Of a DNA stretch of 64,000 bases, positions 16,301-26,109 are shown one piece after another; position 1 is the first letter of the stretch, and each line of letters begins with the position of its first letter. The position numbers were made by a program, and so were the translations under genes. Source of the stretch: Brevibacterium daeguense (GTDB taxonomy: Bacteria > Actinomycetota > Actinomycetes > Actinomycetales > Brevibacteriaceae); NCBI RefSeq assembly GCF_021729135.1, contig NZ_JAJTWW010000007.1:124001-188000 (forward strand), given 5' to 3'. The notes under the pieces are model-generated. The model searched no databases, was not told where the DNA came from, and was given only the letters and a program-made list of their open reading frames with translations.

Positions 16301-17602
16301 CTACGCTCGCGTCTGCCCGCTGCCGCGCATGATCCATTTCGTGGTGGTGAGCTGCGACAGGCCCATCGGGCCGCGCGCGTGCAGCTTCTGGGTCGAGATC
16401 CCGACCTCGGCGCCGAGCCCGAACTCACCGCCGTCGGTGAACCGCGTCGACACGTTCACGCCCACGGCGGCCGCGTCGATCGCGGAGACGAACTTCTCCG
16501 CCTTGTCGAGCTCGTTGGTGACGATGACCTCGGTATGGCCTGAGGAGTAGGCGCGGATGTGCTCGATCGCCTCGTCGATCCCGGGCACGATCTTCACCGC
16601 GAGCTCCAGCCCGAGGTACTCCCTCGCCCAGTCCCGGCGGGTCACCCGCCGGATCTTCACGTCGTCCGGCGCCAGCGCGGCGACGTCGGAATCGGCGTGG
16701 ATGATCACGCCGGCCTCGTCCAGCCGGCCGAGGATCTTCGGCAGCACCCGCTTGGCGGCCTTCTCGTGGACGAGCAGGGTCTCCAGCGCATTGCACACGC
16801 TGGGCCGGTGAGTCTTCGAATTGAGCACGAGCTCGCTGGCCATGCCCAGCGGTGCGGAGGCGTCGAGGAACATGTGGACGATTCCGACCCCCGTCTCGAT
16901 CACCGGCACGATGGACTCGTGGACCACGGTCGAGATCAGCTCGGCCCCTCCGCGCGGGATCAGCAGGTCGACGTAGTCCCGCGCCTGCATGAGCACCTTG
17001 GCGCCGTCCCGGCCGAACTCGTCGATGCCCGCGACCGAGTCGGCGGGAAGCCCCGCCGACGCGACAGCCTGGCGCAGCAGCGCGATCAGCACGGTGTTCG
17101 AGGACCGCGCCGCGGAGCCGCCGCGCAGCACCACGGCATTGCCGCTCTTGAGCGCCAGCGACGCGATGTCGACGGTGACATTGGGCCGTGCCTCGTAGAT
17201 GGCGCCGACCACGCCCATCGGCACCCGCTCCTGGCGGAGCACGATCCCATTGGGCAGCGTGCGGCCGAGCAGCACTTCACCGACCGGGTCGGCCAGGCCG
17301 ACGACCTCGCGGACCGACGAGGCGATCGCGCCGATCCGGTCCTCCGTCAGCGTCAGCCGGTCGACCATCGCCTCCGGGGTGCCCTTGATGCGGGCGGTCT
17401 CGATGTCCTCGGCGTTCGCCGCCATGATGTCGGCGGTGTTCTCCTCCAGGGCCCGGGCGATCGCCTCGAGCGCTGCGTTCTTGATCGCGGTGGAGGCGGT
17501 GGCCAGTTCTGCTGATGCCGCCTTCGAGGCGCGCACGATGCGGGTCACGCCGCGCACTGTCTTCTGGTCGATCTCGGCGATCAGGGTGGAGCTGTCCGTC
17601 AT
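16301..17602 (-). CDS. proA: gamma-glutamyl phosphate reductase
   Basis: The 433-residue aldehyde-dehydrogenase-fold enzyme has the catalytic cysteine in HRPSVCNALETLL, the conserved VPMGVVGAIYEARPNVTVD, and the C-terminal FTDGGEFGLGAEVGIST. It reduces gamma-glutamyl phosphate with NADPH in proline synthesis. It lies 11 bases downstream of proB. The length is normal for the family. Confidence 0.97.
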   Translation of the reverse strand: MTDSSTLIAEIDQKTVRGVTRIVRASKAASAELATASTAIKNAALEAIARALEENTADIMAANAEDIETARIKGTPEAMVDRLTLTEDRIGAIASSVREVVGLADPVGEVLLGRTLPNGIVLRQERVPMGVVGAIYEARPNVTVDIASLALKSGNAVVLRGGSAARSSNTVLIALLRQAVASAGLPADSVAGIDEFGRDGAKVLMQARDYVDLLIPRGGAELISTVVHESIVPVIETGVGIVHMFLDASAPLGMASELVLNSKTHRPSVCNALETLLVHEKAAKRVLPKILGRLDEAGVIIHADSDVAALAPDDVKIRRVTRRDWAREYLGLELAVKIVPGIDEAIEHIRAYSSGHTEVIVTNELDKAEKFVSAIDAAAVGVNVSTRFTDGGEFGLGAEVGISTQKLHARGPMGLSQLTTTKWIMRGSGQTRA

Positions 17603-17613
17603 ATCGTGCTTTC

Positions 17614-18777
17614 TCAGAACACCGCGCCCGTCAGGACGAGGTCATTTCGATGGATGACTTCTTTACGGTAGTCGCTGCCGTAGCTGTCTCCAAGTTCGTC
17701 GGTCGACTTGCCGAACATCTTGGGCAGCTCGGAGGCGGCGAAGTTCGCCATCCCCCGGGCGATCAGATTCCCGCTCGGGCCCACCACGTCGACCGGATCC
17801 CCGGATTCGAACTCACCGCTGACGGCGTACACGCCTGCGGCCAGCAGCGAGGTGCCCTTCCGCACCAGCGCGCGCTCGGCCCCGGCATCGACGTGGACGG
17901 TGCCCTGGGTCTGCGCAAGGTGCGCCAGCCACAGCAGCCGCGTCTGGCGGCGCCGGTGGGTGACCGCGAAATACGTTCCCAGCGGCGCGCCGCGCAGCGC
18001 ACCGGCGACGAGCGGAGTGGAGGTCAGAACTGTGGGAATGCCGGAATCGGCGGCCATGGTCGCCGCCTGCACCTTCGTGAGCATTCCGCCGGTGCCGACA
18101 CCCGCGGCCCCGACGCCGCCGATGCCCACCTCGGCCAGCTCCTCCGGACCGGAGACGAAGGACACCTTGCGGGCCCCGGGATTGCCGGGCGGTGCGGTGT
18201 AGAGCGCCTCGACATCCGACAGCAGCACCAGCGCGTCGGCGTGGGCCAGGTGGGCGACGAGCGCGGCCAGACGATCATTGTCGCCGAACCGGATTTCGTG
18301 GGTGGCGACGGTGTCGTTCTCGTTGACGATGGGCATGATCCCGAGCGCAAGCAGCCGGTCGATCGCCCGCTGCGCATTCCGGTAGTGGCTGCGCCGGATC
18401 AGGTCGTCGGCGCTGAGCAGCACCTGGGCGGGCACCACGCCGTGAGCCGCCAGCACCTGCGTGTACGCGGCCATCAGCAGGCTCTGCCCGACTCCGGCGG
18501 CGGCCTGCTGGGTGGGCAGATCCCTGGGTCGCCTGGGCAGACCCATCGGCTCCAGTCCGGCCGAGATCGCACCCGAGGACACGAGGATGACTTCGTGTCC
18601 GGCCCCGCGGTGAGCGGCGAGGACGTCCGTCAGCGCGCGCAGGTTGTCCTCGTGGAGTCCGCCCGCGACCGAGGTCAGCGAGGAGGAGCCCACCTTGACG
18701 ACGACGCGCTTCGCCCCTGCCACAGCAGCCCGTGTCGCCTCGAGCCCGGCCCGATCCGTGCCGACGTCGGCGCTCAT
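17614..18777 (-). CDS. proB: glutamate 5-kinase
   Basis: The 387-residue protein has an N-terminal amino-acid-kinase domain ([48 protein letters not shown]). About the last 100 residues form a PUA domain, as in most bacterial ProB. It phosphorylates glutamate, the first and feedback-controlled step to proline. The ATG overlaps the obg stop by four bases. Confidence 0.96.
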   Translation of the reverse strand: MSADVGTDRAGLEATRAAVAGAKRVVVKVGSSSLTSVAGGLHEDNLRALTDVLAAHRGAGHEVILVSSGAISAGLEPMGLPRRPRDLPTQQAAAGVGQSLLMAAYTQVLAAHGVVPAQVLLSADDLIRRSHYRNAQRAIDRLLALGIMPIVNENDTVATHEIRFGDNDRLAALVAHLAHADALVLLSDVEALYTAPPGNPGARKVSFVSGPEELAEVGIGGVGAAGVGTGGMLTKVQAATMAADSGIPTVLTSTPLVAGALRGAPLGTYFAVTHRRRQTRLLWLAHLAQTQGTVHVDAGAERALVRKGTSLLAAGVYAVSGEFESGDPVDVVGPSGNLIARGMANFAASELPKMFGKSTDELGDSYGSDYRKEVIHRNDLVLTGAVF

Positions 18778-20297
18778 CGACCGGTCTCCCGGGCCCGCCG
18801 CTCGGCGAGCCGTTCGGCCTCGAGCTCAGCGCGCGCCTCGGCCTTGGCATCCATCCGATCATGGAAAGCGGCCTTGCGCTCCTTGCGGGTCTCGCGGCCG
18901 GACTCGTCCAGGCGCAGGTCGCTGCCGCGGGAGCCCAGCAGCTCGGCACCGCCGACCATGGTCGGATCCCAATCGAACACCACGCCGTCGTCGGGGCCGA
19001 TCACGACGGTGGCGCCGGGGACGGCGCCCGCCTTGAACAGCTCTTTCTCGACGCCGAGGCGCTCCAGGCGATCACCGAGGTAGCCCACCGCCTCGTCGTT
19101 GGAGAAGTCGGTCTGCCGCACCCAGCGCTCAGGCTTGTCGCCGAGCACTCGGAAGATCGGGCCTTCTGGAGTGTTCTCCTCGACGATGCGGAAGCCGGCG
19201 TCGTCGACGGCGCGCGGGCGGATCACGATCCGCTCGCGCTCGACCGGCCGGGTGTCCCTGCGGTGACGCTCGGCCGACACGATCTCGGCCATCGCGAAGG
19301 ACAGCTCGCGCAGGCCCTCCCGGCTGACTGCGGAGACCTCGAACACGCGATACCCGGCCTCCTCGAGATCCTGGCGGACGATGTCGGCCAGGTCCTTCCC
19401 GTCCGGGATGTCGATCTTGTTGAGCGCCACCAGCGTCGGGCGCTCCGTCAGCGGCAGCAGGTCGCCGCCGTGGGCCACATCGACCTCATAGCTCGCGAGC
19501 TCCTGCTCGATGGTTCTGAGGTCGGAGACCGGGTCGCGGCCGGGATCCCAGGTGGCCATGTCGACGACGTGGACCAGCGCGGCGCAGCGCTCGACGTGGC
19601 GCAGGAACTCCAGGCCCAGGCCGCGGCCTTCGGAGGCGCCGGGGATCAGGCCGGGGACGTCGGCGACGGTGAAGCGGACGTCACCGGCCTCCACAACGCC
19701 CAGGTTGGGCACCAGGGTCGTGAACGGGTAGTCGGCGATCTTGGGCCGGGCGGCCGACAGCGCAGCGATCAGGCTGGACTTCCCTGCGGAGGGGAAGCCG
19801 ATGAGCGCGACATCGGCCACCGTCTTGAGCTCGAGGATGAGATCGCGGGTCTCTCCGGGCTCGCCGAGCAGCGCGAAACCCGGCGCCTTCCGCTTGGCGG
19901 AGGCCAGCGCCGCATTGCCGAGGCCGCCGCGCCCGCCGGCGGCGGCGACGAACCGAGTTCCGGGCTCCACGAGGTCCGCGAGGATCTGCCCGTCGCGGGA
20001 CTTGACGACTGTGCCGACCGGCACCGGCAGGATGAGGTCCTCGCCCTCGGCGCCGTGGCGCAGATCGCCCCTGCCGATCCCTCCGTTCGGAGCCGAGCGA
20101 TGCGGGCTGCGGTGATAGGGCAGCAGCGTGGTCGTCTGGTCGTCGACGAGCAGGATGACATCACCGCCGTCGCCGCCGTCCGCGCCGTCGGGACCACCCA
20201 GCGGCTTGAACTTCTCACGGCGGATGGAGACGCATCCATTGCCTCCGTTACCCGCTGAGACATGCAGGGTGACGCGATCGATGAACTCTGTGGCCAT
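18774..20297 (-). CDS. obg: GTPase Obg/CgtA
   Basis: The 507-residue GTPase comprises the glycine-rich Obg fold ([27 protein letters not shown]), a G domain with G1 [11 protein letters not shown]3 DVPGLI, G4 NKID and G5 SAVS, and the actinobacterial C-terminal OCT domain ([12 protein letters not shown]) plus a charged tail. It associates with the large ribosomal subunit and links ribosome assembly to guanine-nucleotide pools. The start [16 protein letters not shown] is the family's conserved N-terminus; the longer upstream frame is rejected. Confidence 0.96.
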   Translation of the reverse strand: MATEFIDRVTLHVSAGNGGNGCVSIRREKFKPLGGPDGADGGDGGDVILLVDDQTTTLLPYHRSPHRSAPNGGIGRGDLRHGAEGEDLILPVPVGTVVKSRDGQILADLVEPGTRFVAAAGGRGGLGNAALASAKRKAPGFALLGEPGETRDLILELKTVADVALIGFPSAGKSSLIAALSAARPKIADYPFTTLVPNLGVVEAGDVRFTVADVPGLIPGASEGRGLGLEFLRHVERCAALVHVVDMATWDPGRDPVSDLRTIEQELASYEVDVAHGGDLLPLTERPTLVALNKIDIPDGKDLADIVRQDLEEAGYRVFEVSAVSREGLRELSFAMAEIVSAERHRRDTRPVERERIVIRPRAVDDAGFRIVEENTPEGPIFRVLGDKPERWVRQTDFSNDEAVGYLGDRLERLGVEKELFKAGAVPGATVVIGPDDGVVFDWDPTMVGGAELLGSRGSDLRLDESGRETRKERKAAFHDRMDAKAEARAELEAERLAERRARETGR

Positions 20298-20339
20298 GGC
20301 CGTCCTCAGTGTGGAAGGGAACTGGTGGAATGCCCCACC

Positions 20340-20419
20340 GGAGCCGGGGGTGGAGACGGGAATGGGGCGAGCCCGGAAGGCCCACCCCATTCTCGTGGTA
20401 TCACCTCGCTGCGAGGTGA
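20340..20419 (-). other. structured rpmA-obg spacer
   Basis: The 132-base spacer between rpmA and obg contains two inverted repeats: GAATGGGG paired with CCCCATTC (about 20358-20393) and TCACCTCG/CGAGGTGA (20401-20419). Neither is followed by an obvious U run. They could attenuate transcription or mark processing between the ribosomal-protein and GTPase parts of the operon. Confidence 0.4.
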
Positions 20420-20429
20420 GGAAGCTGAG

Positions 20430-20681
20430 TCAGCCGGCGACGATGTTGACGACCTTGCGGCCTCGCTTCGCGCCGAACTCGACAGTGCCCGCAGCCAGTG
20501 CGAACAGGGTGTCGTCGTTGCCGCGGCCCACGTTGGCGCCCGGGTGGAACTTGGTGCCGCGCTGGCGGACCAGGATCTCACCGGCATTCACGACCTGCCC
20601 GCCGAATCGCTTCACGCCGAGGCGCTTGGGGTTGGAATCACGACCGTTGCGAGTGGAGCTCGCGCCCTTTTTGGTTGCCAT
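20430..20681 (-). CDS. rpmA: 50S ribosomal protein L27
   Basis: The 83-residue L27 begins [24 protein letters not shown], without the cleavable N-terminal extension seen in Firmicutes, and contains the conserved [22 protein letters not shown]. It sits near the peptidyl-transferase centre. It follows rplU after 30 bases. Confidence 0.98.
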   Translation of the reverse strand: MATKKGASSTRNGRDSNPKRLGVKRFGGQVVNAGEILVRQRGTKFHPGANVGRGNDDTLFALAAGTVEFGAKRGRKVVNIVAG

Positions 20682-20711
20682 AGTTCAATCTCCTGCGAAA
20701 GTCCGGGGTGC

Positions 20712-21020
20712 TTACTTGATCTCGGTGATCTTGAGGCGGGTGAGATCCTGACGGTGACCCATCCGCTTCTTGTAACCGGTCTTGTTCTTGTACTTCTGGA
20801 TCACGATCTTCGGCCCGCGAAGCTCGTCGACGACCTCAGCAGAGACCTTCACCTTGGCAAGCTTGTCGGCTTCGTGGGTGACGGTGTCGCCGTCCACGTG
20901 CAGCACAGCGGCGAGTTCGACGGTGTCGCCGGCCTCGGCCTTCATTCGGTTGACGGTGATGATGTCGCCGACGCTGACCTTTTCCTGATGGCCGCCGGCA
21001 CGGACGATGGCATACGCCAT
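20712..21020 (-). CDS. rplU: 50S ribosomal protein L21
   Basis: The 102-residue L21 has the family start [19 protein letters not shown] and the C-terminal [15 protein letters not shown]. It is the first gene of the long operon that continues to the histidine phosphatase. A strong AAAAGGGG site precedes the ATG. Confidence 0.98.
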   Translation of the reverse strand: MAYAIVRAGGHQEKVSVGDIITVNRMKAEAGDTVELAAVLHVDGDTVTHEADKLAKVKVSAEVVDELRGPKIVIQKYKNKTGYKKRMGHRQDLTRLKITEIK

Positions 21021-21178
21021 GTGCGAACCCCTTTTCCTGTTCTGCGCGTGCAGCTGAGGCGCTGCTCCGACTCGGAACGGCGACTCAACCTTGGCCTGCA
21101 GCGACGAGAGGAGACCCCCGGTCGCGGCGAACCCATTGCGAGGATGAATCTGCCGTGGCGCTTATGCACCGACCTGCT

Positions 21179-21207
21179 ATCTTACCCTGGGCAGGAGCAC
21201 GCCGCAA
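21179..21207 (-). promoter_or_regulatory. promoter of the rplU operon
   Basis: On the minus strand TTGCGG (21207-21202) and TAAGAT (21184-21179) are spaced by exactly 17 bases. A start near 21172 would give rplU a leader of about 150 bases, long enough for an L21-type autoregulatory leader, although I cannot match a specific structure. Confidence 0.6.
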
Positions 21208-21292
21208 AATCAGCGCCGAGCGCGTTTGACCTGCGCCCGCCGGGAATCGGCGGGGCGGCAGGCGGTACGCGGCGGCCGCGCGGTCCACGCCC

Positions 21293-21598
21293 TCAGTGCT
21301 GGTCCCGGTGCTCCTCCGCGATCCGCTCGTGATGGCGGATCACCTCGGCGACGATGAACGCGAGGAACTTCTCGGCGAACTCCGGATCCAGGTTGCTCTC
21401 CGCGGCAAGAGAGCGCAGCCGGTCGACCTGACGGGATTCGCGGGCGGGGTCAGCGGCGGGGAGATCGCAGCGGGCCTTGAGCTCGCCGACGCGCTCGGTG
21501 AGCTTGAAGCGCTCGGCGAGGATGTGGACGAGCGCGGCGTCGATGTTGTCGATGCTGCCGCGCAGCCGGGCGAGTTCTTCAGGGATCTCAGCGCTCAT
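21293..21598 (-). CDS. chorismate mutase (AroQ class)
   Basis: The 101-residue all-helical protein matches the AroQ fold: ELARLRGSIDNIDAALVHILAERFKLTERVGELKA contains the conserved Arg, Asp and Arg-Lys pattern. Further on ESRQVDRLRSLAAE and a C-terminal FIVAEVIRHHE follow. It converts chorismate to prephenate for Phe/Tyr synthesis. The ATG at 21598 lies 11 bases inside the end of malQ; the longer frame upstream is a shadow of malQ. Confidence 0.88.
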   Translation of the reverse strand: MSAEIPEELARLRGSIDNIDAALVHILAERFKLTERVGELKARCDLPAADPARESRQVDRLRSLAAESNLDPEFAEKFLAFIVAEVIRHHERIAEEHRDQH

Positions 21599-24065
21599 GG
21601 GCGTCCTCGTCGAGTTCGTCAGCGGTCCGGTCCGGCATCCTGCCGGCGGGCCGGGCACCACGCCCGGAACCGCCGCCCATCCTATCCGCGGGCTCAGCGT
21701 CGCCGAACACGGGATCGGCCGCGTCAGCACCGGGCCTCGCACCGGTGACCTCCCCGTCCGCGTCGAAGATCGGCTCCGCGGCCCCGTCGCCGTTCATGAT
21801 CTGAGCGATCGCCGTGAGCCGCTCGTCGCCGTCGAGGTCCTCGAGCACCACGGGGCGTCCTGCCAGATCGGCCAGCGGCACGGTCCAGTTCGGGTACTCG
21901 TCCGAGGTGCCGGGCTTGTTCTGGGTCCGCGTCTCCCCCACCACGTCGGTCAGTGCCACACCCACCAGCTGCGCCGAGGTGCCCGCCAAGTAGCCGTGCA
22001 GGCCCAGGACCACCGGCCACAGCTCCTCCAGGGTGCCGACCATGGTGTCGGTCGGGTGGAGATGGCCGGCTTCGGCGATGGTCTTGAGGATGTTCTGGCG
22101 GTTGGTCCGCTCAGCCGCGTAGACGTCGTGAGGATCGTCGTCGAGCAGTCCGAGCTCCTCGGACAGCTCGATGTCCTCGAGGTTGAGGTAGCCGGCCGTC
22201 GGATGCATGTCGTGCGTGTTGAGAGTCGCGAAGCTCAGCTCGCGATAGTCGCGCGGATCGGTCAGCCCGTCCTCCGTCTGCTCGAACCACATCACCGAGG
22301 TGCCCAGCACCCCGAGCTCGGCCAAGCGCTCCCGAACGCCCGGGGCGACTGTTCCCAGATCCTCCCCGATGACGATCACCCCTGCGCGGTGAGCCTCGAG
22401 CGCGAGCACTGCCAGAATCGCCTCGGAATCGTAGCCCACGTAGGCGCCGTCGCGCGGCAGGTTGCCCTGGGGCACCCACCACAGCCGGAACAGGCCCATG
22501 ATGTGGTCGATCCGGATGCCCCCGGCGCCGGTGAACGCGGTGCGGAACAGATCGCGCAGCGGCCGGTAGCCGGCTTCGGCCAGCCGGACAGGGTGCCACG
22601 GCGGCTGCGACCAGTCCTGGCCCTGCTGGTTGTAGTAGTCGGCCGGGGCGCCGACCGTGACATCCTTCGCCAGGTAGTCGGCCAGTGCCCAGGAGTCGGC
22701 CCCGCCGCCGGCGACCCCGACTGCCAGATCCGTGACGAGGCCGATGCGCATGCCCAGCTCCCGCGCGGTGCGCTGGGCAGCGTTGAGCTGCTCGGCCGCG
22801 ATGAACTGGGTCCACATCCAGAAGTCGATCTCGGCGGAGTGCTCTGCAGCGAACTCCCGCACCGCCTCCGCCGCGGGACCGGTCATCTCCGGCGGCCATG
22901 CAGCACCCGACGGCAGGATGCGCACCGCCTCCCCTTCCGCGCGCTGCAGTGACTTGGCAGCCCGGCGTGCTTTCGCGCCGCCCTTGGCGGCCTCTCGGCA
23001 GATCGCGTTGAAGATCGCCCAGCTGCGCATCCCCTCGCCGGCGGCGGCGCTGAAGGCCGCCAGCTGCTTGCGGCGAGCCGGGCCCAGCGGCACCTCGTGC
23101 ATCACCTCGAGCGCGGCCAGCTTGTCCTCGAGCACGCCGTCGCGGTCGATCTGATCGGTAGACACGTTCGGCTTGCCCCACCTCCGGGCCAGCGCTTGGA
23201 TCGCCAGGCGCTGGTCGCCGTCGAGCTGTCCGGCCTCCGGGATGTCCTCGACCCGGATGTAGATCGGATCGATCGCCTGCCGGCTCGAGGGGAGGTAGGG
23301 AGAGTTCTCGACCGGCGGCACCGGGGCCTGGGCATGGATCGGGTTGATCAGGACGAAGTCCGCGCCCTGCTCTGCTCCGATCGCCATCAGATCCCGCAGA
23401 TCGCCGAAGTCCCCGATGCCCCAGGAGCTGCGGGAGCGCACCGAGTACAGCTGAACGGTCAGGCCCCAGGGGCGCCGCGGCGCCAGTCCGGGAGCCGTGC
23501 CGGCAGCGGTCACCTCATCGACGGTCGGCACCTGCCGCGGAGCGACGATGAACGGCATGGTGTCGACGGTGTGTCCGCTGGTCAGCGTCAGCAGATGCTC
23601 GCCGAGCGGCAGGTCCGCGGGCATCCTGACTCTGCGCACCTGACGCAGCTGGGGACGGGAGTCGGCCATCACCGTCCGGGTCGCAGTCACACCGCTGACA
23701 TCCTGCAGCTGAACCCGGAGTCCGTTCTCCGTCGTCAGGGTCAATCCGAAGCGCTCACCCTCCGGCAGCGTGAAGTCCACGGCCGCGGAGTCGCCGGAGA
23801 ACTGGTGGCCGAAGGGCGGCAGCGCGCGGTCGAAGCGCTGATCGGCGAGCGCGCGCAGACTGTCCTCGACCTCCGAGCGGGTGGTGCACCTCATGCCCAG
23901 GGCAGCGAGCACCTTCGACAGGGTGTCGTCGGAGATCTGGACGGCTTCCCCCTCGGCAGAGGTGTACTCGGCCTGCACGCCGCAGGCCTTCGCAAGACGT
24001 CGGAGCGGACCGGTCATATCGGTGATGACGGCGGGTGATTGGGAGGCTGTGGACTTCGGCACCAT
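21588..24065 (-). CDS. malQ: 4-alpha-glucanotransferase (amylomaltase)
   Basis: The 825-residue GH77 enzyme is of the long actinobacterial type with an N-terminal extension of about 250 residues. Catalytic positions are visible: nucleophile Asp in GIRIDHIMGLFRLWWVP, acid/base Glu in VIGEDLGTV, and the stabilising Asp in LNTHDMHPTAGY. It disproportionates maltodextrins. The start at 24065 is supported by TATTGT seven bases upstream (leaderless pattern); a start at 24017 (MTGPLRRLAKACG) is also possible. Confidence 0.93.
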   Translation of the reverse strand: MVPKSTASQSPAVITDMTGPLRRLAKACGVQAEYTSAEGEAVQISDDTLSKVLAALGMRCTTRSEVEDSLRALADQRFDRALPPFGHQFSGDSAAVDFTLPEGERFGLTLTTENGLRVQLQDVSGVTATRTVMADSRPQLRQVRRVRMPADLPLGEHLLTLTSGHTVDTMPFIVAPRQVPTVDEVTAAGTAPGLAPRRPWGLTVQLYSVRSRSSWGIGDFGDLRDLMAIGAEQGADFVLINPIHAQAPVPPVENSPYLPSSRQAIDPIYIRVEDIPEAGQLDGDQRLAIQALARRWGKPNVSTDQIDRDGVLEDKLAALEVMHEVPLGPARRKQLAAFSAAAGEGMRSWAIFNAICREAAKGGAKARRAAKSLQRAEGEAVRILPSGAAWPPEMTGPAAEAVREFAAEHSAEIDFWMWTQFIAAEQLNAAQRTARELGMRIGLVTDLAVGVAGGGADSWALADYLAKDVTVGAPADYYNQQGQDWSQPPWHPVRLAEAGYRPLRDLFRTAFTGAGGIRIDHIMGLFRLWWVPQGNLPRDGAYVGYDSEAILAVLALEAHRAGVIVIGEDLGTVAPGVRERLAELGVLGTSVMWFEQTEDGLTDPRDYRELSFATLNTHDMHPTAGYLNLEDIELSEELGLLDDDPHDVYAAERTNRQNILKTIAEAGHLHPTDTMVGTLEELWPVVLGLHGYLAGTSAQLVGVALTDVVGETRTQNKPGTSDEYPNWTVPLADLAGRPVVLEDLDGDERLTAIAQIMNGDGAAEPIFDADGEVTGARPGADAADPVFGDAEPADRMGGGSGRGARPAGRMPDRTADELDEDAHER

Positions 24066-24160
24066 GAGCATCACAATAGTCGTGCCGGAGCCCGGAATCG
24101 GGCAGTCACGACCGGATCGCGCCTCAGCGGCGATCTGAGGTGTTCGACCGGCGCATGAGA

Positions 24161-24203
24161 CAGCGGCAGAGGCCGGAACCCCGGGTCCCGGCCTCTGCCG
24201 CTG
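24161..24203 (-). terminator. strong hairpin after the alanine symporter gene
   Basis: CAGCGGCAGAGGCCGG (24161-24176) pairs perfectly over 16 bases with CCGGCCTCTGCCGCTG (24188-24203). It lies 34 bases beyond the symporter stop. The U tract is weak. Confidence 0.7.
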
Positions 24204-24236
24204 CTCTTCGCGCGGAACTGCTGCGCGTTCATGCGG

Positions 24237-25811
24237 TCACAGGTTGCCCTGCTCCGTGCGGATGCGGTGCAGGTCGGCTTCGTCATCGGCGCCGAGCTCG
24301 TGGAGCGTGCCCGCCTTGCGGTCCGCCAGGTACTTCTTCATCTCCTTCTTGACCACCGGCATCAGGATGTAGAGGCCGAGGATGTTGATGAAGGCGCACA
24401 TGAACAGCGCTGCGTCGGCGAAGTTGATGACCTGGCCGAAGGTCGCCACACAGCCGACGATGATGAACATCATCAGGATGAGTCGGAAGACGATGTCCGT
24501 GCTGCTGCGCCGACCGAACAGGTAATGCCAGGCCTTCTCCCCGTAGTACGCCCAGGTGATGAGGGTGGAGAAGGCGAACAGGGCCACCGCGACCGCCAGC
24601 AGGATCGGCCACCAGCCGGTGATTGTGGAGAAGGCGTCGGAGACCAGCGTCACCCCGTCGGGCGACAGCCCCGTCTCCACGTACTCCGCCTGCGCCTCGC
24701 CGAAGGAGGGCTGGTTGGCGATGATGATCGTGAGTGCGGTCATGGTGCAGATCACCACGGTGTCGATGAAGGGCTCCAGCAGCGCGACGAAGCCCTCCGA
24801 CACCGGCCGCCGGGTCTTCACCGCGGCGTGGGCGATCGGAGCCGAGCCGATGCCCGCCTCATTCGAGAACGCCGCCCGCTGGAAGCCGACGATCATCACG
24901 CCGAGGATGCCGCCGAGGATGCCCTGCGGGTTGAAGGCACCCTGGATGATCGCGCCGAACGCGGGGATGATGTTCCCGGCGTTGGCGATGAGCACGATCA
25001 GGCAGGACAGAACGTAGAAGATCGCCATGCCGGGGACCAGCTTGTCGGTCACGGAAGCGATCGACTTGATGCCGCCGATGATCACGAGGCCGACGAGGAG
25101 TGCGATGATGACGCCGACGATCAGCCCTGCCCACGGTCCGCCGAGCAGCCCGTCCGCACCGCCGGTGACATTCTTGGCCTGTGCGAAGGTCTGATTGGCC
25201 TGGAACATGCCGCCGCCGGCCACGCCGAAGAGGAGGATGGCGATCGCGAACAGCCCGGTGAGGACTGTCGCGACGGGCTTGGAGAAGCGGCGGAAGGCCA
25301 CGGGCAGGTACTTGAAGGGGCCACCGTGGACGATGCCGTCCTCGTCGATCGCGCGGTACTTCACCCCGAGGGTGCATTCGGTGAACTTCGTCGCCATGCC
25401 GAGCAGTCCGGCGACGATCATCCAGAAGGTGGCGCCGGGCCCGCCCATTGCCATTGCGGCACCGACGCCGGCGATGTTGCCCAGCCCCACGGTGCCCGAC
25501 AGCGCGGACGCCAGAGCCTGGAAGTGGGTCACCTCACCGGGGTCGTCCTTCGAGGAGTACTTTCCGCGCACCACCTCAAGCGCAACCTTGAAGCCCCGGA
25601 ACTGGACGAAGCCGAAATAGAAGGTGAAGACGAGCGCGCCGATGATCAGCCACGCGACCACGATCGGGAAGCTGAAGTCTCCGACTGCGACAGGGAAGAA
25701 GATGATGTTGGAGAACGCGGTGACGAAAGGGGCCAGAAAGCTGTCGACGGCTTCCTCGACGCCTGACAGCCCGGAAGCAACGAGGTCGACCTGTTCGGTT
25801 TGTGAGTTCAT
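24237..25811 (-). CDS. alanine/glycine:sodium symporter (AGCS family)
   Basis: The 524-residue polytopic protein carries the AGCS signature NEAGIGSAPIAHAAVKT in the second half and the N-terminal region LSGTVGLGNIAGVGAAMAMGGPG. It imports alanine or glycine with sodium. The ATG at 25811 is preferred because GGAAG lies upstream and homology begins after it; the GTG at 25817 would add two residues. It could link with the Mrp antiporter through the sodium gradient, but that is inference. Confidence 0.93.
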   Translation of the reverse strand: MNSQTEQVDLVASGLSGVEEAVDSFLAPFVTAFSNIIFFPVAVGDFSFPIVVAWLIIGALVFTFYFGFVQFRGFKVALEVVRGKYSSKDDPGEVTHFQALASALSGTVGLGNIAGVGAAMAMGGPGATFWMIVAGLLGMATKFTECTLGVKYRAIDEDGIVHGGPFKYLPVAFRRFSKPVATVLTGLFAIAILLFGVAGGGMFQANQTFAQAKNVTGGADGLLGGPWAGLIVGVIIALLVGLVIIGGIKSIASVTDKLVPGMAIFYVLSCLIVLIANAGNIIPAFGAIIQGAFNPQGILGGILGVMIVGFQRAAFSNEAGIGSAPIAHAAVKTRRPVSEGFVALLEPFIDTVVICTMTALTIIIANQPSFGEAQAEYVETGLSPDGVTLVSDAFSTITGWWPILLAVAVALFAFSTLITWAYYGEKAWHYLFGRRSSTDIVFRLILMMFIIVGCVATFGQVINFADAALFMCAFINILGLYILMPVVKKEMKKYLADRKAGTLHELGADDEADLHRIRTEQGNL

Positions 25812-25967
25812 GGTCACTTAAACTTCCGCAGAATGTGAGCTGGATCAAGCTCCAGCGCTGCCCTGGGGAGAACAGTGACGCAAATGTTACCCGCATCACA
25901 TATGAATGCGTAACCGCCACGACGAGTATCAATCGCGTGCAGCAGGTCTGTGCGGTGTTCCGCAGGC

Positions 25968-26006
25968 CGCTGACCGGGGCAGACGGTCGGTCTGCCCCGG
26001 TCAGCG
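25968..26006 (-). terminator. 16-bp perfect hairpin downstream of rne
   Basis: CGCTGACCGGGGCAGA (25968-25983) and TCTGCCCCGGTCAGCG (25991-26006) form a perfect 16-bp stem with a seven-base loop. A smaller hairpin, GCTGCGGAG/CTCCGCAGC (26067-26094), lies between it and the rne stop, so the rne transcript ends in two stem-loops. The remaining bases up to the symporter start (25812-25967) hold its leader only. Confidence 0.7.
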
Positions 26007-26109
26007 GATGGACTGTGCCCGACCGGCGAGTGGCTTGTGCCCCCGCCGGCGGGTGGACTGCGAGGCGCTGCGGAGTGGTCAGGCGCTCCGCAGCCCGGCC
26101 GGACTCAGG

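Noticed and set aside
24237-25811. Long plus-strand frame antisense to the alanine symporter (about 511 residues)
   Set aside because: Asp/His/Arg-rich shadow of the membrane protein with no domain or start signal.
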